NCBI RefSeq assembly: GCF_019097845.1
Contig: NZ_JAHRGM010000002.1
Coordinates: 82,845 to 146,844, forward strand
Source of the DNA: Sphingobium sp. AS12
GTDB lineage: Bacteria; Pseudomonadota; Alphaproteobacteria; Sphingomonadales; Sphingomonadaceae
Reading direction: 5' to 3'
Length of the DNA stretch: 64,000 nucleotides
Shown: positions 33,283 through 42,096 of the stretch, piece after piece
How positions within the stretch are numbered: the stretch's first letter is position 1
How the letters are laid out: each line of letters starts with the position of its first letter
Position numbers and translations under genes: made by a program
The notes under the pieces: model-generated
What the model saw: the letters and a program-made list of their open reading frames with translations, nothing else
Told to the model about the DNA's origin: nothing
Databases searched by the model: none

Positions 33283-36225
33283 ATGTTGACCACCACTCGT
33301 TCCGCGTTTGCACGTCGCAGCTCAGGCCTAGCACTCGCATCCGCCATGCTGATAGCCGCCCCCGCACTGGCGCAAGACCAGTCAGCATCGGCTGAGCCGG
33401 AGGCCGCGGACATCGTCGTCACCGGTTTCCGCGCTTCGCTCAACAGCGCGCTCGGCATGAAACGCAAGGAAGCCGCCGCGATCGATTCGATCGTGGCCGA
33501 AGATATCGGCAAATTCCCCGACTCCAACCTGGCTGAATCGATGCAGCGCGTGCCGGGCGTGGCGCTGGCGCGCGGCGATGGCGGCGAGGGGCGCAACATT
33601 TCCGTCCGTGGTCTGGGCGCCGGTTTCACCCGCGTCCGCATCAACGGCATGGAAGGGTCGGCGCAGACCGGCGGTTCGGACATTTACGGCGCGGGCAATA
33701 ATGGCCGCAGCTTCGACTTCAACGTGTTCCCGACCGAAATTTTCTCGGCCCTGTCTGTGCGCAAGACACCGTCGGCGGATATCGAGGAAGGATCGCTCGG
33801 CGCGACGGTCGATCTGTCCGCGCCCAAGCCGTTCGACCAGAAGGATGATTTCGTCCTGTCGATGACCGCGCGCGGCATCTATAATGAATTGTCCAAGAAG
33901 GTCGATCCCCGCGCGTCGCTGCTGATTTCCAAGCAGTTTGGCGATAGCGGTTTCGGCATCCTCGGCTCGGTCGCTTACCAGAAGCGCAATATTCGCGAGG
34001 TCGGCTATTCGGCGGTCGATTTGCTGTCGGCCAATACCAATGGCGGTTTCTGTTCGCCGCTGGGCTATACGCCGCAGAATCCGGCCGACAGCGCGCTCAA
34101 GGGCGTCACCGCCGCCAACTGCTCGACCGGCAATCCGCGCACCAGCAATGCGGCGGCCTATCAGACGATCCAGGATTTGCGCCGGGCCGACCTGCCCAAC
34201 ACGCCCGGCAGCGGCGCGTTCCTGCCGCGTATTCCGCGCTACCTGAACAGCGAACAGAAGCAGGAGCGGATCGGCGGATCGCTCACGCTCCAGTTCCAGC
34301 CGGACGACCAGACCGACATTTCGGTCGACTTCCTCTATTCGCGGTTCGAAGTGACCCGCCGCGACAATTATATCGCCGCCATCTCCTTCGCCCGGTCGGC
34401 CTCCAATAATGGCCAGCCGATGACGTCGGTGCGCGAGATTGAGTTCGACGAGAATGGATCGCTGGTCCATGGCGTATTCGACGGGGTCGATGTGCGATCG
34501 GAAGGGCTGGTCGACAATTTCGTATCGACCTTCAAACAGGCGAACGTCAATTTCCGCCGCGACCTGAACGACAGTCTGACCATTGACGGTCTGGTCGGCT
34601 TCAACCGGTCGATCTGGGACGGCAAGAAGCGGCTCCAGACCTTCATCGACGCGATCGACACCGATGGTTTCTCGATCGATTTCCGCGACGGCGGCACCAC
34701 GCCCAAGCTGGGCTTTGGCGTCGATGTCGCCAATCCGGGAAGCTTCACCTATGCGCCGGGCCTGGCCGACGGCACGGTGCTGGGCGGTTTCAGCTATCAG
34801 GGCAAGCCGTCGCGCAACAAGACCGACAATCTGACTGCGGAAACCAATCTGAAATGGACGGTGAGCGACGCATTCTCGATCCGGGCGGGCGCGCAATATC
34901 GGCGCAGCGACTTCCTCTCCACCTCCCTGCGTCCCTATTCGGCCGACGCGGTGGTCCGCGCACTGCCCGCCGGCACTACGCTGGCCAGCATCACCCGCGA
35001 CATCACCGGCGTCGACAAGCTGTGGGGCCAGGGCGCGCCCGCCAGCTGGGTGTCGATCGACGCTGACAAATGGGCTGATACGTTCGGCTTTGACGATGTG
35101 CGCTATTGCGGTGTCGAATGTGGCGGCGGGCGCAGCCGGGTGCGTGAAGAGGTGACCAGCGGCTACCTGATGGCCAATTTCGACCTGGAACAGGCGACCG
35201 GCTTCAGCGTGCGCGGCGATGTGGGCGTGCGTTATGTCCGCACCGACATGCTCTCGTCGGGCTATATCGCGGTCGCCCCGCCCGCCGGGCAGACGTCGCC
35301 CACCAATCTGGTCGGCAAGTTCGCCGCCGCGCAGAATGTGTATGACGATTGGTTGCCGTCGGCCAATATCGTGATCGAGCCGGTCAGCAATGTGCTGATC
35401 CGCCTGTCTGGGGCCAAGGTGCTGGCGCGGCCGGAACTGGGCCTGCTGACGCCGACCAGTGGCGTCAATCCGGTCACCCGCGTCGGCAATGTCAACAATC
35501 CCTTCCTCGACCCGATCCGCGCCAACACGTTCGACGTCGCGGTGGAATGGTATTTCCGCCCCGGCTCGCTGCTCTCAGCTGCCTTCTTCTACAAGGATAT
35601 CAAGAGCTTCATCCAGAATGTGAACAGCCAGGTGCCGTTCAACGAGCTGGGTCTGCCCGATGCGCTGCTGGAAAACAGCAATACCGCGCCGACCGAATTG
35701 TTCACCGTGTCGCAGCCGTTCAACACGCCGGGCGGTCCGCTCAAGGGTATCGAGCTGAACGCGCAGATTCCCTTCACCTTCTTTGACGGGTTCCTGAGCA
35801 ATTTCGGCGTGCTGGCCAACTACACGCTGGTGACGTCGAAGATCGATTATATCCTGGCCAGCGTAAACGGCGTGCCAACGGTGACGACGACGGCCGATCT
35901 GGTCGGCCTGTCGAAGAAAACCGCGTCAGCCACGCTCTATTATGAGGATGATCTGTTCAGCATCCGCACTACGGGCAACTTCCGCGACAGGTTCATCCGC
36001 GGCATCCCCGCTTCGCCGGGCAGCGATCTGGTTGGTAATGCCAAGACCTTCTACATGGATGCGTCGGCCTCGCTCAACGTGACCGATCGTCTGAAGATCA
36101 TCGTCGAGGCGCAGAACCTGACCGATGAACAGAACCGCCTCTACACCGACAGCGTGCGGCAGGACACATTGTTCGAGACGCGGATTGGCCGGACCTTCAC
36201 CTTCGGCGTGACCTACCGGATGTAA
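33283..36225 (+). CDS. TonB-dependent outer-membrane receptor
   Basis: A 980-residue receptor. The signal peptide (residues 1-30, ending ALAQ) leads to a TonB-box-like IVVTGFRASL. The plug domain has NLAESMQRVPGVALARG and ISVRGLGAGFTRVRINGME. The barrel ends in TFTFGVTYRM, with the usual terminal aromatic-rich strand. This is the large Caulobacter/sphingomonad sugar-receptor type. It probably takes up pectin or RG-I oligosaccharides. A strong ribosome-binding site (GGGGAGG) precedes the ATG and a terminator follows. Confidence 0.93.
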   Translation: MLTTTRSAFARRSSGLALASAMLIAAPALAQDQSASAEPEAADIVVTGFRASLNSALGMKRKEAAAIDSIVAEDIGKFPDSNLAESMQRVPGVALARGDGGEGRNISVRGLGAGFTRVRINGMEGSAQTGGSDIYGAGNNGRSFDFNVFPTEIFSALSVRKTPSADIEEGSLGATVDLSAPKPFDQKDDFVLSMTARGIYNELSKKVDPRASLLISKQFGDSGFGILGSVAYQKRNIREVGYSAVDLLSANTNGGFCSPLGYTPQNPADSALKGVTAANCSTGNPRTSNAAAYQTIQDLRRADLPNTPGSGAFLPRIPRYLNSEQKQERIGGSLTLQFQPDDQTDISVDFLYSRFEVTRRDNYIAAISFARSASNNGQPMTSVREIEFDENGSLVHGVFDGVDVRSEGLVDNFVSTFKQANVNFRRDLNDSLTIDGLVGFNRSIWDGKKRLQTFIDAIDTDGFSIDFRDGGTTPKLGFGVDVANPGSFTYAPGLADGTVLGGFSYQGKPSRNKTDNLTAETNLKWTVSDAFSIRAGAQYRRSDFLSTSLRPYSADAVVRALPAGTTLASITRDITGVDKLWGQGAPASWVSIDADKWADTFGFDDVRYCGVECGGGRSRVREEVTSGYLMANFDLEQATGFSVRGDVGVRYVRTDMLSSGYIAVAPPAGQTSPTNLVGKFAAAQNVYDDWLPSANIVIEPVSNVLIRLSGAKVLARPELGLLTPTSGVNPVTRVGNVNNPFLDPIRANTFDVAVEWYFRPGSLLSAAFFYKDIKSFIQNVNSQVPFNELGLPDALLENSNTAPTELFTVSQPFNTPGGPLKGIELNAQIPFTFFDGFLSNFGVLANYTLVTSKIDYILASVNGVPTVTTTADLVGLSKKTASATLYYEDDLFSIRTTGNFRDRFIRGIPASPGSDLVGNAKTFYMDASASLNVTDRLKIIVEAQNLTDEQNRLYTDSVRQDTLFETRIGRTFTFGVTYRM

Positions 36226-36250
36226 ATCCTCTCCCTTCCCCCAGCCTGAA

Positions 36251-36286
36251 GGGCGCGATCATAACGATGATCGCGCCCTGTTTTTT
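36251..36286 (+). terminator. Rho-independent terminator after the TonB receptor
   Basis: A 12-bp perfect stem (GGGCGCGATCAT / ATGATCGCGCCC) with loop AACG is followed by TGTTTTTT. It closes the PL22-receptor unit. Confidence 0.92.
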
Positions 36287-36297
36287 GGGGGGAGCCT

Positions 36298-37098
36298 TCA
36301 GCGCGGGCCGCTATAGCCCACGGCAGCGCTGATCTGCTGGGCGACGCGCATGACCTGTTCGGCCAGCGTCGGGCGCAGTTCGTCGGTCAGATAATGGGCG
36401 GCGCTGGCGATGCTGATCGCAACGCAAATCTGCCCCTTGGCATCGCGGACCGGGGTGGCGATGGAGCGGACGCCGTCGCCCAGTTCACTGTCGTGCAGCA
36501 CTTCGCCCCGCGCCTTGTGCGCGCGCATTTCGGTCAGGAAGGCGTCGATCTGTTCGCGCGACGCCTGGCCATCCTTGGCCAACAGATAGAGCCGTTCCCA
36601 GGTCGCCTCATCCTCGTCCAGCAACAGCGCCTTGCCAAGGCCCGTTTCGGCGATCGGGCGGCGGTCGCCAGGGGCCGTGGCGACGCGCAGCCGCTGGGTG
36701 CCGGTCACCCGGTCGAGATGGCGGGAAAAATCGCCCTCCCGCTTGCCCACGAACACGCAAAAACCGGTGCGCTCGGACAGAAGCTCCATGAAGGGGCGGG
36801 CGATGCGGACAAAGTCGATCTGTTCGGTCGCCAGCACGCCCAGTTGCAGCAGTTTCGGCCCCAGCGCAAAGCCGTCGCGCGTGACCGTCAGATAGTTGCG
36901 GGATTTGAGCGCCTGCACCAGCCGGTGGGCAGTGGTCTTGCTCATGCCGAGCTTACGGGCGAGGTCGGCGGCGCGGATGGGGCCGTCAATCACCTCGTCC
37001 ATGATGTCGAGCGCGCGCATCAGCGTCTGCGTGCCCTTGACCCCCGGTTCGTTGCCCGATTCCTGTGCCGGGTCCACCCTGTCGTCGCTGTCCTGCAT
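36298..37098 (-). CDS. IclR family transcriptional regulator (second of two)
   Basis: A 266-residue IclR protein. The winged helix is at about residues 40-65 (IRAADLARKLGMSKTTAHRL) and the effector domain follows (DRVTGTQRLRVATAPGDRRP, then ETGLGKALLLDE). It is paralogous to the IclR gene at 13363-14202. It faces the TonB receptor convergently and marks the right edge of the pectin locus. It may sense a different intermediate (uronate versus rhamnose) from its paralogue; the sequence cannot say which regulator binds the shared operator-like sites. Confidence 0.9.
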   Translation of the reverse strand: MQDSDDRVDPAQESGNEPGVKGTQTLMRALDIMDEVIDGPIRAADLARKLGMSKTTAHRLVQALKSRNYLTVTRDGFALGPKLLQLGVLATEQIDFVRIARPFMELLSERTGFCVFVGKREGDFSRHLDRVTGTQRLRVATAPGDRRPIAETGLGKALLLDEDEATWERLYLLAKDGQASREQIDAFLTEMRAHKARGEVLHDSELGDGVRSIATPVRDAKGQICVAISIASAAHYLTDELRPTLAEQVMRVAQQISAAVGYSGPR

Positions 37099-37195
37099 GG
37101 CCGTCCATTTTCCTGTTCCGGCTTAGTCTATCGGCCAGTTGGACGGAGAAGTCAGCAAGATTATGCCCACCAGATGGGACGCACGCCCAAAATGA

Positions 37196-37228
37196 AAAGG
37201 CCCGCCGGTCGGGGACGGGCGGGCCTTT
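37196..37228 (-). terminator. Rho-independent terminator of pal
   Basis: AAAGGCCCGCC (37196-37206) pairs with GGCGGGCCTTT (37218-37228). Read on the minus strand, the hairpin is followed by a T-rich tail (TTTTCATTTT). It lies 20 bp after the pal stop. Confidence 0.85.
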
Positions 37229-37248
37229 CGATCATATGTGGCAGGTGA

Positions 37249-37758
37249 TCAATATTGGATCGTCACCGTCACGGCGCGGCGATTCTGCGCCCAGGAGGCT
37301 TCGTCCGAACCAAGGGCGGCCGGGCGTTCCTTGCCATAGCTGACCGTTGTGATGCGGCCTGAATCGATGCCGAGCGAGGCGAGATAGTTTTTCGCGGCAT
37401 TGGCGCGGCGTTCGCCGAGCGCGATATTATAGTCGCGGGTGCCGCGTTCGTCGGCATGACCCTCGATCGTGACGCGCACGGCGGGATTCTGTTGCAGCCA
37501 GGCGGCCTGGCTTTGCAACGTCGCCTGATCCTCCGCATCGATATCATATTGATCGAGGCCGAAGAAAACACGGTCGGAGGAAACCGACGCGACGAAATCC
37601 TCCTGGCTGCCCTTGACCGGGCCGCTGGGTCCGGTCGACCCGACCGGTTCGGTCGCGGCGGCACCGGGCGCGGGCGGCAATTCGGCGGGCGGCTTTTTCG
37701 AGCAGGCGGCCAGAGCGACGATGGCGGTAGCCATGACCAGCGTTCGGGACAATTTCAT
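37249..37758 (-). CDS. pal: Peptidoglycan-associated lipoprotein Pal
   Basis: A 169-residue lipoprotein with the lipobox LAAC (Cys at about residue 19) and an OmpA-like domain carrying the peptidoglycan-binding motif EGHADERGTRDYNIALGERRANA. It anchors the outer membrane to peptidoglycan and binds TolB. It is last in the ybgC-tolQ-tolR-tolA-tolB-pal series, 118 bp after tolB. Confidence 0.96.
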   Translation of the reverse strand: MKLSRTLVMATAIVALAACSKKPPAELPPAPGAAATEPVGSTGPSGPVKGSQEDFVASVSSDRVFFGLDQYDIDAEDQATLQSQAAWLQQNPAVRVTIEGHADERGTRDYNIALGERRANAAKNYLASLGIDSGRITTVSYGKERPAALGSDEASWAQNRRAVTVTIQY

Positions 37759-37876
37759 CGGGGGTCTCCTTTGATTGATCCGGGCACCGCCCGCTCAGGA
37801 CGGCATCAGGGTCCGTGATGTTCGTTACGCTGTCAAGACGATTGGGTTCCATGCCAACCGCCAGAACGCGCGATTT

Positions 37877-39211
37877 TCAGGGCAGCAGCGGTCCCCAGGC
37901 GGGGTCGGACCCGCTCAAGGGGGTGGGGATGCGACGCTCGTTCACGCCGGTGAGGTCGACCTGCCACACCTGGCTCGACCCCTGCTTGCCCGGCGATGTG
38001 CGGAAGAATTGCAGCACGCGGCCATTGGGCGACCAAGTCGGCTGTTCGTCCTGCCAGCCATTGGTCAATATGCGCTCATTGTCGCCACCCGGCGTCATCA
38101 CCGCGATCTTGAAATCGCCCGACAGCTTGGTGAAGGCGATGAGGTCGCCACGCGGCGACCATTCGGGCGTCGCATAGCGGCCGCCGCCATGGCTGATGCG
38201 GCGCTGGTTGGAGCCGTCCGCGTTCATGACATAGAGTTGCTGCCCGCCCGACCGGTCGCTTTCGAACACGATCTGGCTGCCGTCGGGCGAATAGCTGCCG
38301 CCCACGTCAATGCCGGGCGATGTGGTGAGGCGGACGGGGGTGCCGCCGCTGGCGGGGACGCGATAAATGTCGGTATTGCCCGCAATCGCCATCGAAAAGA
38401 GGATGTTACGCCCATCCGGCGACCAGCGCGGCGCGAAGGTCGGATTGTTGCTTTCGGTCACCAGCCGCTGCTGCCCCGCGCCAATATCATAGATATAGAG
38501 GCGCACCCGGCTGCCCAGATAGCTGACATAGAGGATGGATTTATAGTCGGGCGAAAAGCGCGGGGTGAGTGCCATCGACTGGCCATTGGTGATGAAGCGG
38601 TGGTTCGCGCCGTCGCTGTCCATGATGGCGAGGCGCTTGACCCGCGCGCCCTTCGGCCCGCTTTCGGCGATATAGGCGATGCGGCTGTCGAAGAAGGGGC
38701 TTTCGCCCGACAGGCGCGCATAGATGGCGTCGGCGCATTTATGCGCGGCGCGCCGCCAGTCGGGCGGGGCGACGACATAGCCCTGCCGGGTGAGTTCCTG
38801 CTTCAGCGCCACATCATAAAGGTAGCAGCCGACGGTGATGTCGGCTTCCCCGCCGGTGGTGCGGACGAAACCCTGCACCAGCGCCTGATAGGCACCCCAT
38901 TTGTCGAACACGGGGAAGGTGACTTCGGCAAAGGGGATTTGCGGCAGGCCAGCGGGACCGGACGGATCAAACAGGCCCGAGCCTTTAAGGTCCGAAGCGA
39001 TGACCTCGGCGATCTTGCGGCCCAACTCCGTGGCCGAGCCGGCGGGGGTATCGACCTCCTGCTGCGCGGGCATGGGGGGGACGGCAACCTTGACATTGCT
39101 GTCAATCTCACCGGTCACATCGACCGACAGCTGGGCCATGGCTGGCATCGCTGCGATGGCGAGCAGCGCGGCGGTCGCCACGCTCAAACGGCGCAAAAGG
39201 GAGGGTTTCAT
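37877..39211 (-). CDS. tolB: Tol-Pal system protein TolB
   Basis: A 444-residue periplasmic protein with a signal peptide (residues 1-26, ending MAMAQ), an N-terminal alpha/beta domain and a C-terminal six-bladed propeller of TolB repeats such as FSPDYKSILYVSYLG, WSPDGRNILFSMA and WSPRGDLIAFTK. It links Pal to the inner-membrane TolQRA complex during cell division. Its ATG overlaps the tolA stop by four bases. Confidence 0.95.
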   Translation of the reverse strand: MKPSLLRRLSVATAALLAIAAMPAMAQLSVDVTGEIDSNVKVAVPPMPAQQEVDTPAGSATELGRKIAEVIASDLKGSGLFDPSGPAGLPQIPFAEVTFPVFDKWGAYQALVQGFVRTTGGEADITVGCYLYDVALKQELTRQGYVVAPPDWRRAAHKCADAIYARLSGESPFFDSRIAYIAESGPKGARVKRLAIMDSDGANHRFITNGQSMALTPRFSPDYKSILYVSYLGSRVRLYIYDIGAGQQRLVTESNNPTFAPRWSPDGRNILFSMAIAGNTDIYRVPASGGTPVRLTTSPGIDVGGSYSPDGSQIVFESDRSGGQQLYVMNADGSNQRRISHGGGRYATPEWSPRGDLIAFTKLSGDFKIAVMTPGGDNERILTNGWQDEQPTWSPNGRVLQFFRTSPGKQGSSQVWQVDLTGVNERRIPTPLSGSDPAWGPLLP

Positions 39212-40185
39212 CGGTTCAGCCTCGCGTCAAAGCGGAGTGGCCGGAGCCATTTCCATTGGTCGTAAAATTCGGGCGGCATGTTGCGGAAGGGGGAGGCAAG
39301 CTTGACCGCCTGGATCGCCCGTTCGGCATGGAGTTTGGCTTGGGGCCGGTTGCTGGCGGTGACGCCGAGCTGGTCGATCACCTCCGGCGTGCCGATCACC
39401 GCGCCGCTCTTGTCGAGCCGCACTTCGAGCAGGGTAACGAGCTGGTCCGCATCCGCGCCCGACGGGGGACGCCAATGGGGCTTCAACTGACGGCGCAGTT
39501 CGGCGTCGAGCGCCGATTTCTGCGCCGGACCCATGGCAGCGGCGGGCGCTGGAGCAGGCGGTTTGCGCGGGGCGTCGGCACTGGTGTCGATGCCTTTGAG
39601 GAAATCATTGCCGAGCAGCGATCCCTTGGGCTTGTCCGCCTTGCCTGGACCCGACGCGCGCGCGGGCGTTTTGGTCGCGGGTTTGGCCGAAGCCTTGGCG
39701 GCGGGCTTTGCTGGCGCGGCGGCGGCCTTGGGCTTGTCGGGTGCAGGCTTCGGCGCTGGTTTTTTTGGGGGCGCGGGTTTTTCCGGCGCGGGCCTGGGTT
39801 TGGGCGCGACCTTGGCCACCTCCTTCTTGGGCGGCGTGGGCTTTGGTTTTGCGGGCGCGGGTTTGGCGACCGGCTTGGGCGGCGCGGACTTGGGTTGCGG
39901 CTTGGGCGGGACCGGCACCGGTTCGGGCGCGGGTTCCGGTTCCGGCGCGGGGGCGGCGTCCTGCGTCGGGCCCTGTTCGGGCGCGACGCTGGGCGGGGGC
40001 GGTTCGGCCGAAAGCTTGGGCGCGGTCGATTGCAGCGCGACCTCATCCACCATGGACACTTCCATCGGCGGGGTCTTGAGCTTCAACGGGTTGGGGGTCG
40101 CCAAAAAGCCAGCCGACAGCAGCCCGAACAGCAGGACATGCCCCGCAGTCGCGACGCCAAGGCCGATTTTCTCCGTGCGCTCCAT
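39208..40185 (-). CDS. tolA: TolA-like cell-envelope protein
   Basis: A 325-residue protein with one N-terminal membrane segment (GVATAGHVLLFGLLSAGFLA), a long Pro/Lys/Ala-rich linker (about residues 60-190, repeats of KPxPKK and PAPEPEP) and a C-terminal domain (about 215-325) ending in a TonB/TolA-like fold (LVTLLEVRLDKSGAVIG). In other bacteria the linker is helical; here it is dominated by proline. It transmits the energy of TolQR across the periplasm. It lies seven bases after tolR. Confidence 0.9.
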   Translation of the reverse strand: MERTEKIGLGVATAGHVLLFGLLSAGFLATPNPLKLKTPPMEVSMVDEVALQSTAPKLSAEPPPPSVAPEQGPTQDAAPAPEPEPAPEPVPVPPKPQPKSAPPKPVAKPAPAKPKPTPPKKEVAKVAPKPRPAPEKPAPPKKPAPKPAPDKPKAAAAPAKPAAKASAKPATKTPARASGPGKADKPKGSLLGNDFLKGIDTSADAPRKPPAPAPAAAMGPAQKSALDAELRRQLKPHWRPPSGADADQLVTLLEVRLDKSGAVIGTPEVIDQLGVTASNRPQAKLHAERAIQAVKLASPFRNMPPEFYDQWKWLRPLRFDARLNR

Positions 40186-40192
40186 CGTCGGT

Positions 40193-40639
40193 CTATTCCG
40201 CCGTGTCGTCAGGCGAGGAGACCAGCGACACCTTGTTCAGACCCGCGCGGTTCAGCTCGGCCATCACCCGCATCACCCGGCCATAATCCAGCCCCTTGTC
40301 GGCGCGCAGGAAGATTTGCGGCGCATCCGCCTTGCCCGCATTGGCGGCGACGATTTCGGCGAGGCGACCGGGCAGGTCGGCGTCGGCCACCGCATCCTCA
40401 TCGACATAGGTCGCGCCGTCTCGGTCGATCGACACGACGGTGGGCTTGGCGTCCTGGTCCAGCCCCTTGGCGCGGGTTTCCGGCAGGTTGACTGGCACAC
40501 CAGTCACCAGCAGCGGCGCCGTCACCATGAAGATGATCAGTAGCACCAGCATGACGTCAACCAGGGGCGTCACGTTGATGTCGGCCATCGGCGCGCGGCC
40601 ACGGCCACGACGGCTGGAGGGAGGACCGGACATGGCCAT
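40193..40639 (-). CDS. tolR: Tol-Pal system protein TolR (ExbD family)
   Basis: A 148-residue inner-membrane protein. The single membrane segment with the proton-path Asp ([20 protein letters not shown], about residues 19-38) is diagnostic. The periplasmic part contains the [18 protein letters not shown] helix. It forms the stator complex with TolQ. The ATG at 40639 or the one six bases later (40633) could be used. Confidence 0.94.
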   Translation of the reverse strand: MAMSGPPSSRRGRGRAPMADINVTPLVDVMLVLLIIFMVTAPLLVTGVPVNLPETRAKGLDQDAKPTVVSIDRDGATYVDEDAVADADLPGRLAEIVAANAGKADAPQIFLRADKGLDYGRVMRVMAELNRAGLNKVSLVSSPDDTAE

Positions 40640-40660
40640 TAGCGGCTGCTCCCCTTAACC

Positions 40661-40735
40661 GTCATGCCAGCGAAGGCTGGCATCTTAGGCGTCAGCGCGC
40701 AAACGCATGAGACCCCAGCCTGCGCTGGGGTGACG
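40661..40735. repeat. REP-like double hairpin (GTCATGCCAGCG...GCTGGGGTGAC)
   Basis: Left hairpin ATGCCAGCGAAGGCTGGCAT (40663-40682) and right hairpin CCCCAGCCTGCGCTGGGG face each other in the gap between tolQ and tolR. The outer ends GTCA and TGAC are inverted. It belongs to the same broad family as 43001-43095. Confidence 0.75.
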
Positions 40736-40751
40736 CGGCAAGTGGGGCGCA

Positions 40752-41459
40752 TCACCGCTGCGCCTCCAACTCGCGGCTCAACGTCGCATAAAAGCCGTCG
40801 GCAAAGCGGGTCAGGCGCGATTCCATGCGGTTGATGCCGTGACTGAACCGGTTGTAGGCGATGACCGCCGGGATCGCGGCGAACAGGCCGATGGCGGTGG
40901 CGAACAAAGCCTCCGCAATGCCCGGCGCGACGACGGCGAGCGAGCTATTCTGTTCCGCTGCAATCGCGGTAAAGGCGCGCATGATGCCCCAGACGGTGCC
41001 GAACAGGCCGACGAACGGCGCTACCGATCCGACCGTCGCCAATATGTTGAGCCGGTCGGACAGACGGTCGATTTCCGCCGCGATGGTGCTGGACATGGAA
41101 GTCGCGAGCCGGTCGCGCGTGCCGTCGCGGTCGATCACCTTCTGCGCGGTCGATCGCCGCCATTCGGTGACGCCTGCTGCCATCACCTTGGCAGCGGGCT
41201 GGTCCGCCTTGCCGCGCGCTTCGTAGAAACGGTCGATATCCTCGGCTTTCCAGAAATCCTGCTCGAAGCTCTTGCTATGCTTGCTGGCGCGGCGGAGCGT
41301 GACGGAAAAGCCGATGATGATCGCCCAGGTCCAGATGCTGGCCAGCAACAGGCCCAGCATCACACCCTTCACGACGATGTCGGCCTGAAGGAACAAGGCG
41401 AGCGGGGAAATGGTCGCGGCGTCGGCCACCGCGGCGACGTCTGGCAGATTGAGGGTCAT
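40752..41459 (-). CDS. tolQ: Tol-Pal system protein TolQ (ExbB/MotA family)
   Basis: A 235-residue protein with three membrane segments: residues about 25-50 (VVKGVMLGLLLASIWTWAII), about 135-160 (ILATVGSVAPFVGLFGTVWG, the hallmark TolQ/ExbB segment) and about 175-200 (GIAEALFATAIGLFAAIPAV). It is the stator partner of TolR. Its ATG overlaps the ybgC stop codon. A repeat separates it from tolR. Confidence 0.95.
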   Translation of the reverse strand: MTLNLPDVAAVADAATISPLALFLQADIVVKGVMLGLLLASIWTWAIIIGFSVTLRRASKHSKSFEQDFWKAEDIDRFYEARGKADQPAAKVMAAGVTEWRRSTAQKVIDRDGTRDRLATSMSSTIAAEIDRLSDRLNILATVGSVAPFVGLFGTVWGIMRAFTAIAAEQNSSLAVVAPGIAEALFATAIGLFAAIPAVIAYNRFSHGINRMESRLTRFADGFYATLSRELEAQR

Positions 41460-41926
41460 GGGTGGAAATCTTCCCCTTGGCAAAGGCGGCTGAAAATGTC
41501 GGTCCAGGCTTTGGGTTGCCGTTGTGGGCGACCCTGCGGCGTCAGCCAGGCGACCGATATGGTAGCGTCGGTCAACTGTTCGTCGGCGCGCATGACTGAT
41601 TGATGAATGGCGCATGTTGCCGCGCCCACCTGCACCACCCGGCTGACGACCATTAGGTCATCGTCGAGGCGGGCGGGGCGGCGGTAGCGGATGTGCAGGT
41701 CGGTCACGGCATAGACGCCGGCACCGCTGTCATGCGCGGCGCGCTGGTCGATCCCGGCAGCACGCAGCATGTCGGACCGGGCGCGCTCCATATAGCGCAG
41801 ATAATTGGCGTGATAGACCAGCCCCGACAGGTCGGTATCCTCAAAATAGATGCGCAGCGGGAAATGATGCACGGCAGCGACAAAGCGTCCGGTCGCCGAC
41901 ATGGGCATCTGGTCTGAAACGGACAT
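41456..41926 (-). CDS. ybgC: Acyl-CoA thioesterase of the YbgC family
   Basis: A 156-residue hot-dog-fold protein. The 4HBT signature YFEDTDLSGLVYHANYLRYMERAR contains the catalytic Asp. It is the first gene of the tol-pal cluster, its usual place. It hydrolyses acyl-CoA or acyl-ACP and is thought to link phospholipid metabolism with the Tol system. Confidence 0.93.
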   Translation of the reverse strand: MSVSDQMPMSATGRFVAAVHHFPLRIYFEDTDLSGLVYHANYLRYMERARSDMLRAAGIDQRAAHDSGAGVYAVTDLHIRYRRPARLDDDLMVVSRVVQVGAATCAIHQSVMRADEQLTDATISVAWLTPQGRPQRQPKAWTDIFSRLCQGEDFHP

Positions 41927-42096
41927 GAGCGGCTTTTAACCATGGCGCACCGTTCAGGCAAAGGCGGAAAAGTCGGTTTCTCGCGCAGGAGGCGCATTTT
42001 GTCGCCTGTCTATTTTCGCATCAATGCCCCTCTGGTCCCCGGACGGCGCGAAGGCTAGGGAGTTGGCCACGAGTCAGCATGTGGGAGAAGGCCAGG

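Noticed and set aside
33382..34896. A 504-codon minus-strand frame inside the TonB receptor
   Set aside because: Antisense shadow of a well-supported receptor gene.
41927..42096. A small gene between ybgC and the hydroxyacyl-CoA dehydrogenase
   Set aside because: Short frames here overlap ybgC antisense or lack a ribosome-binding site and features.
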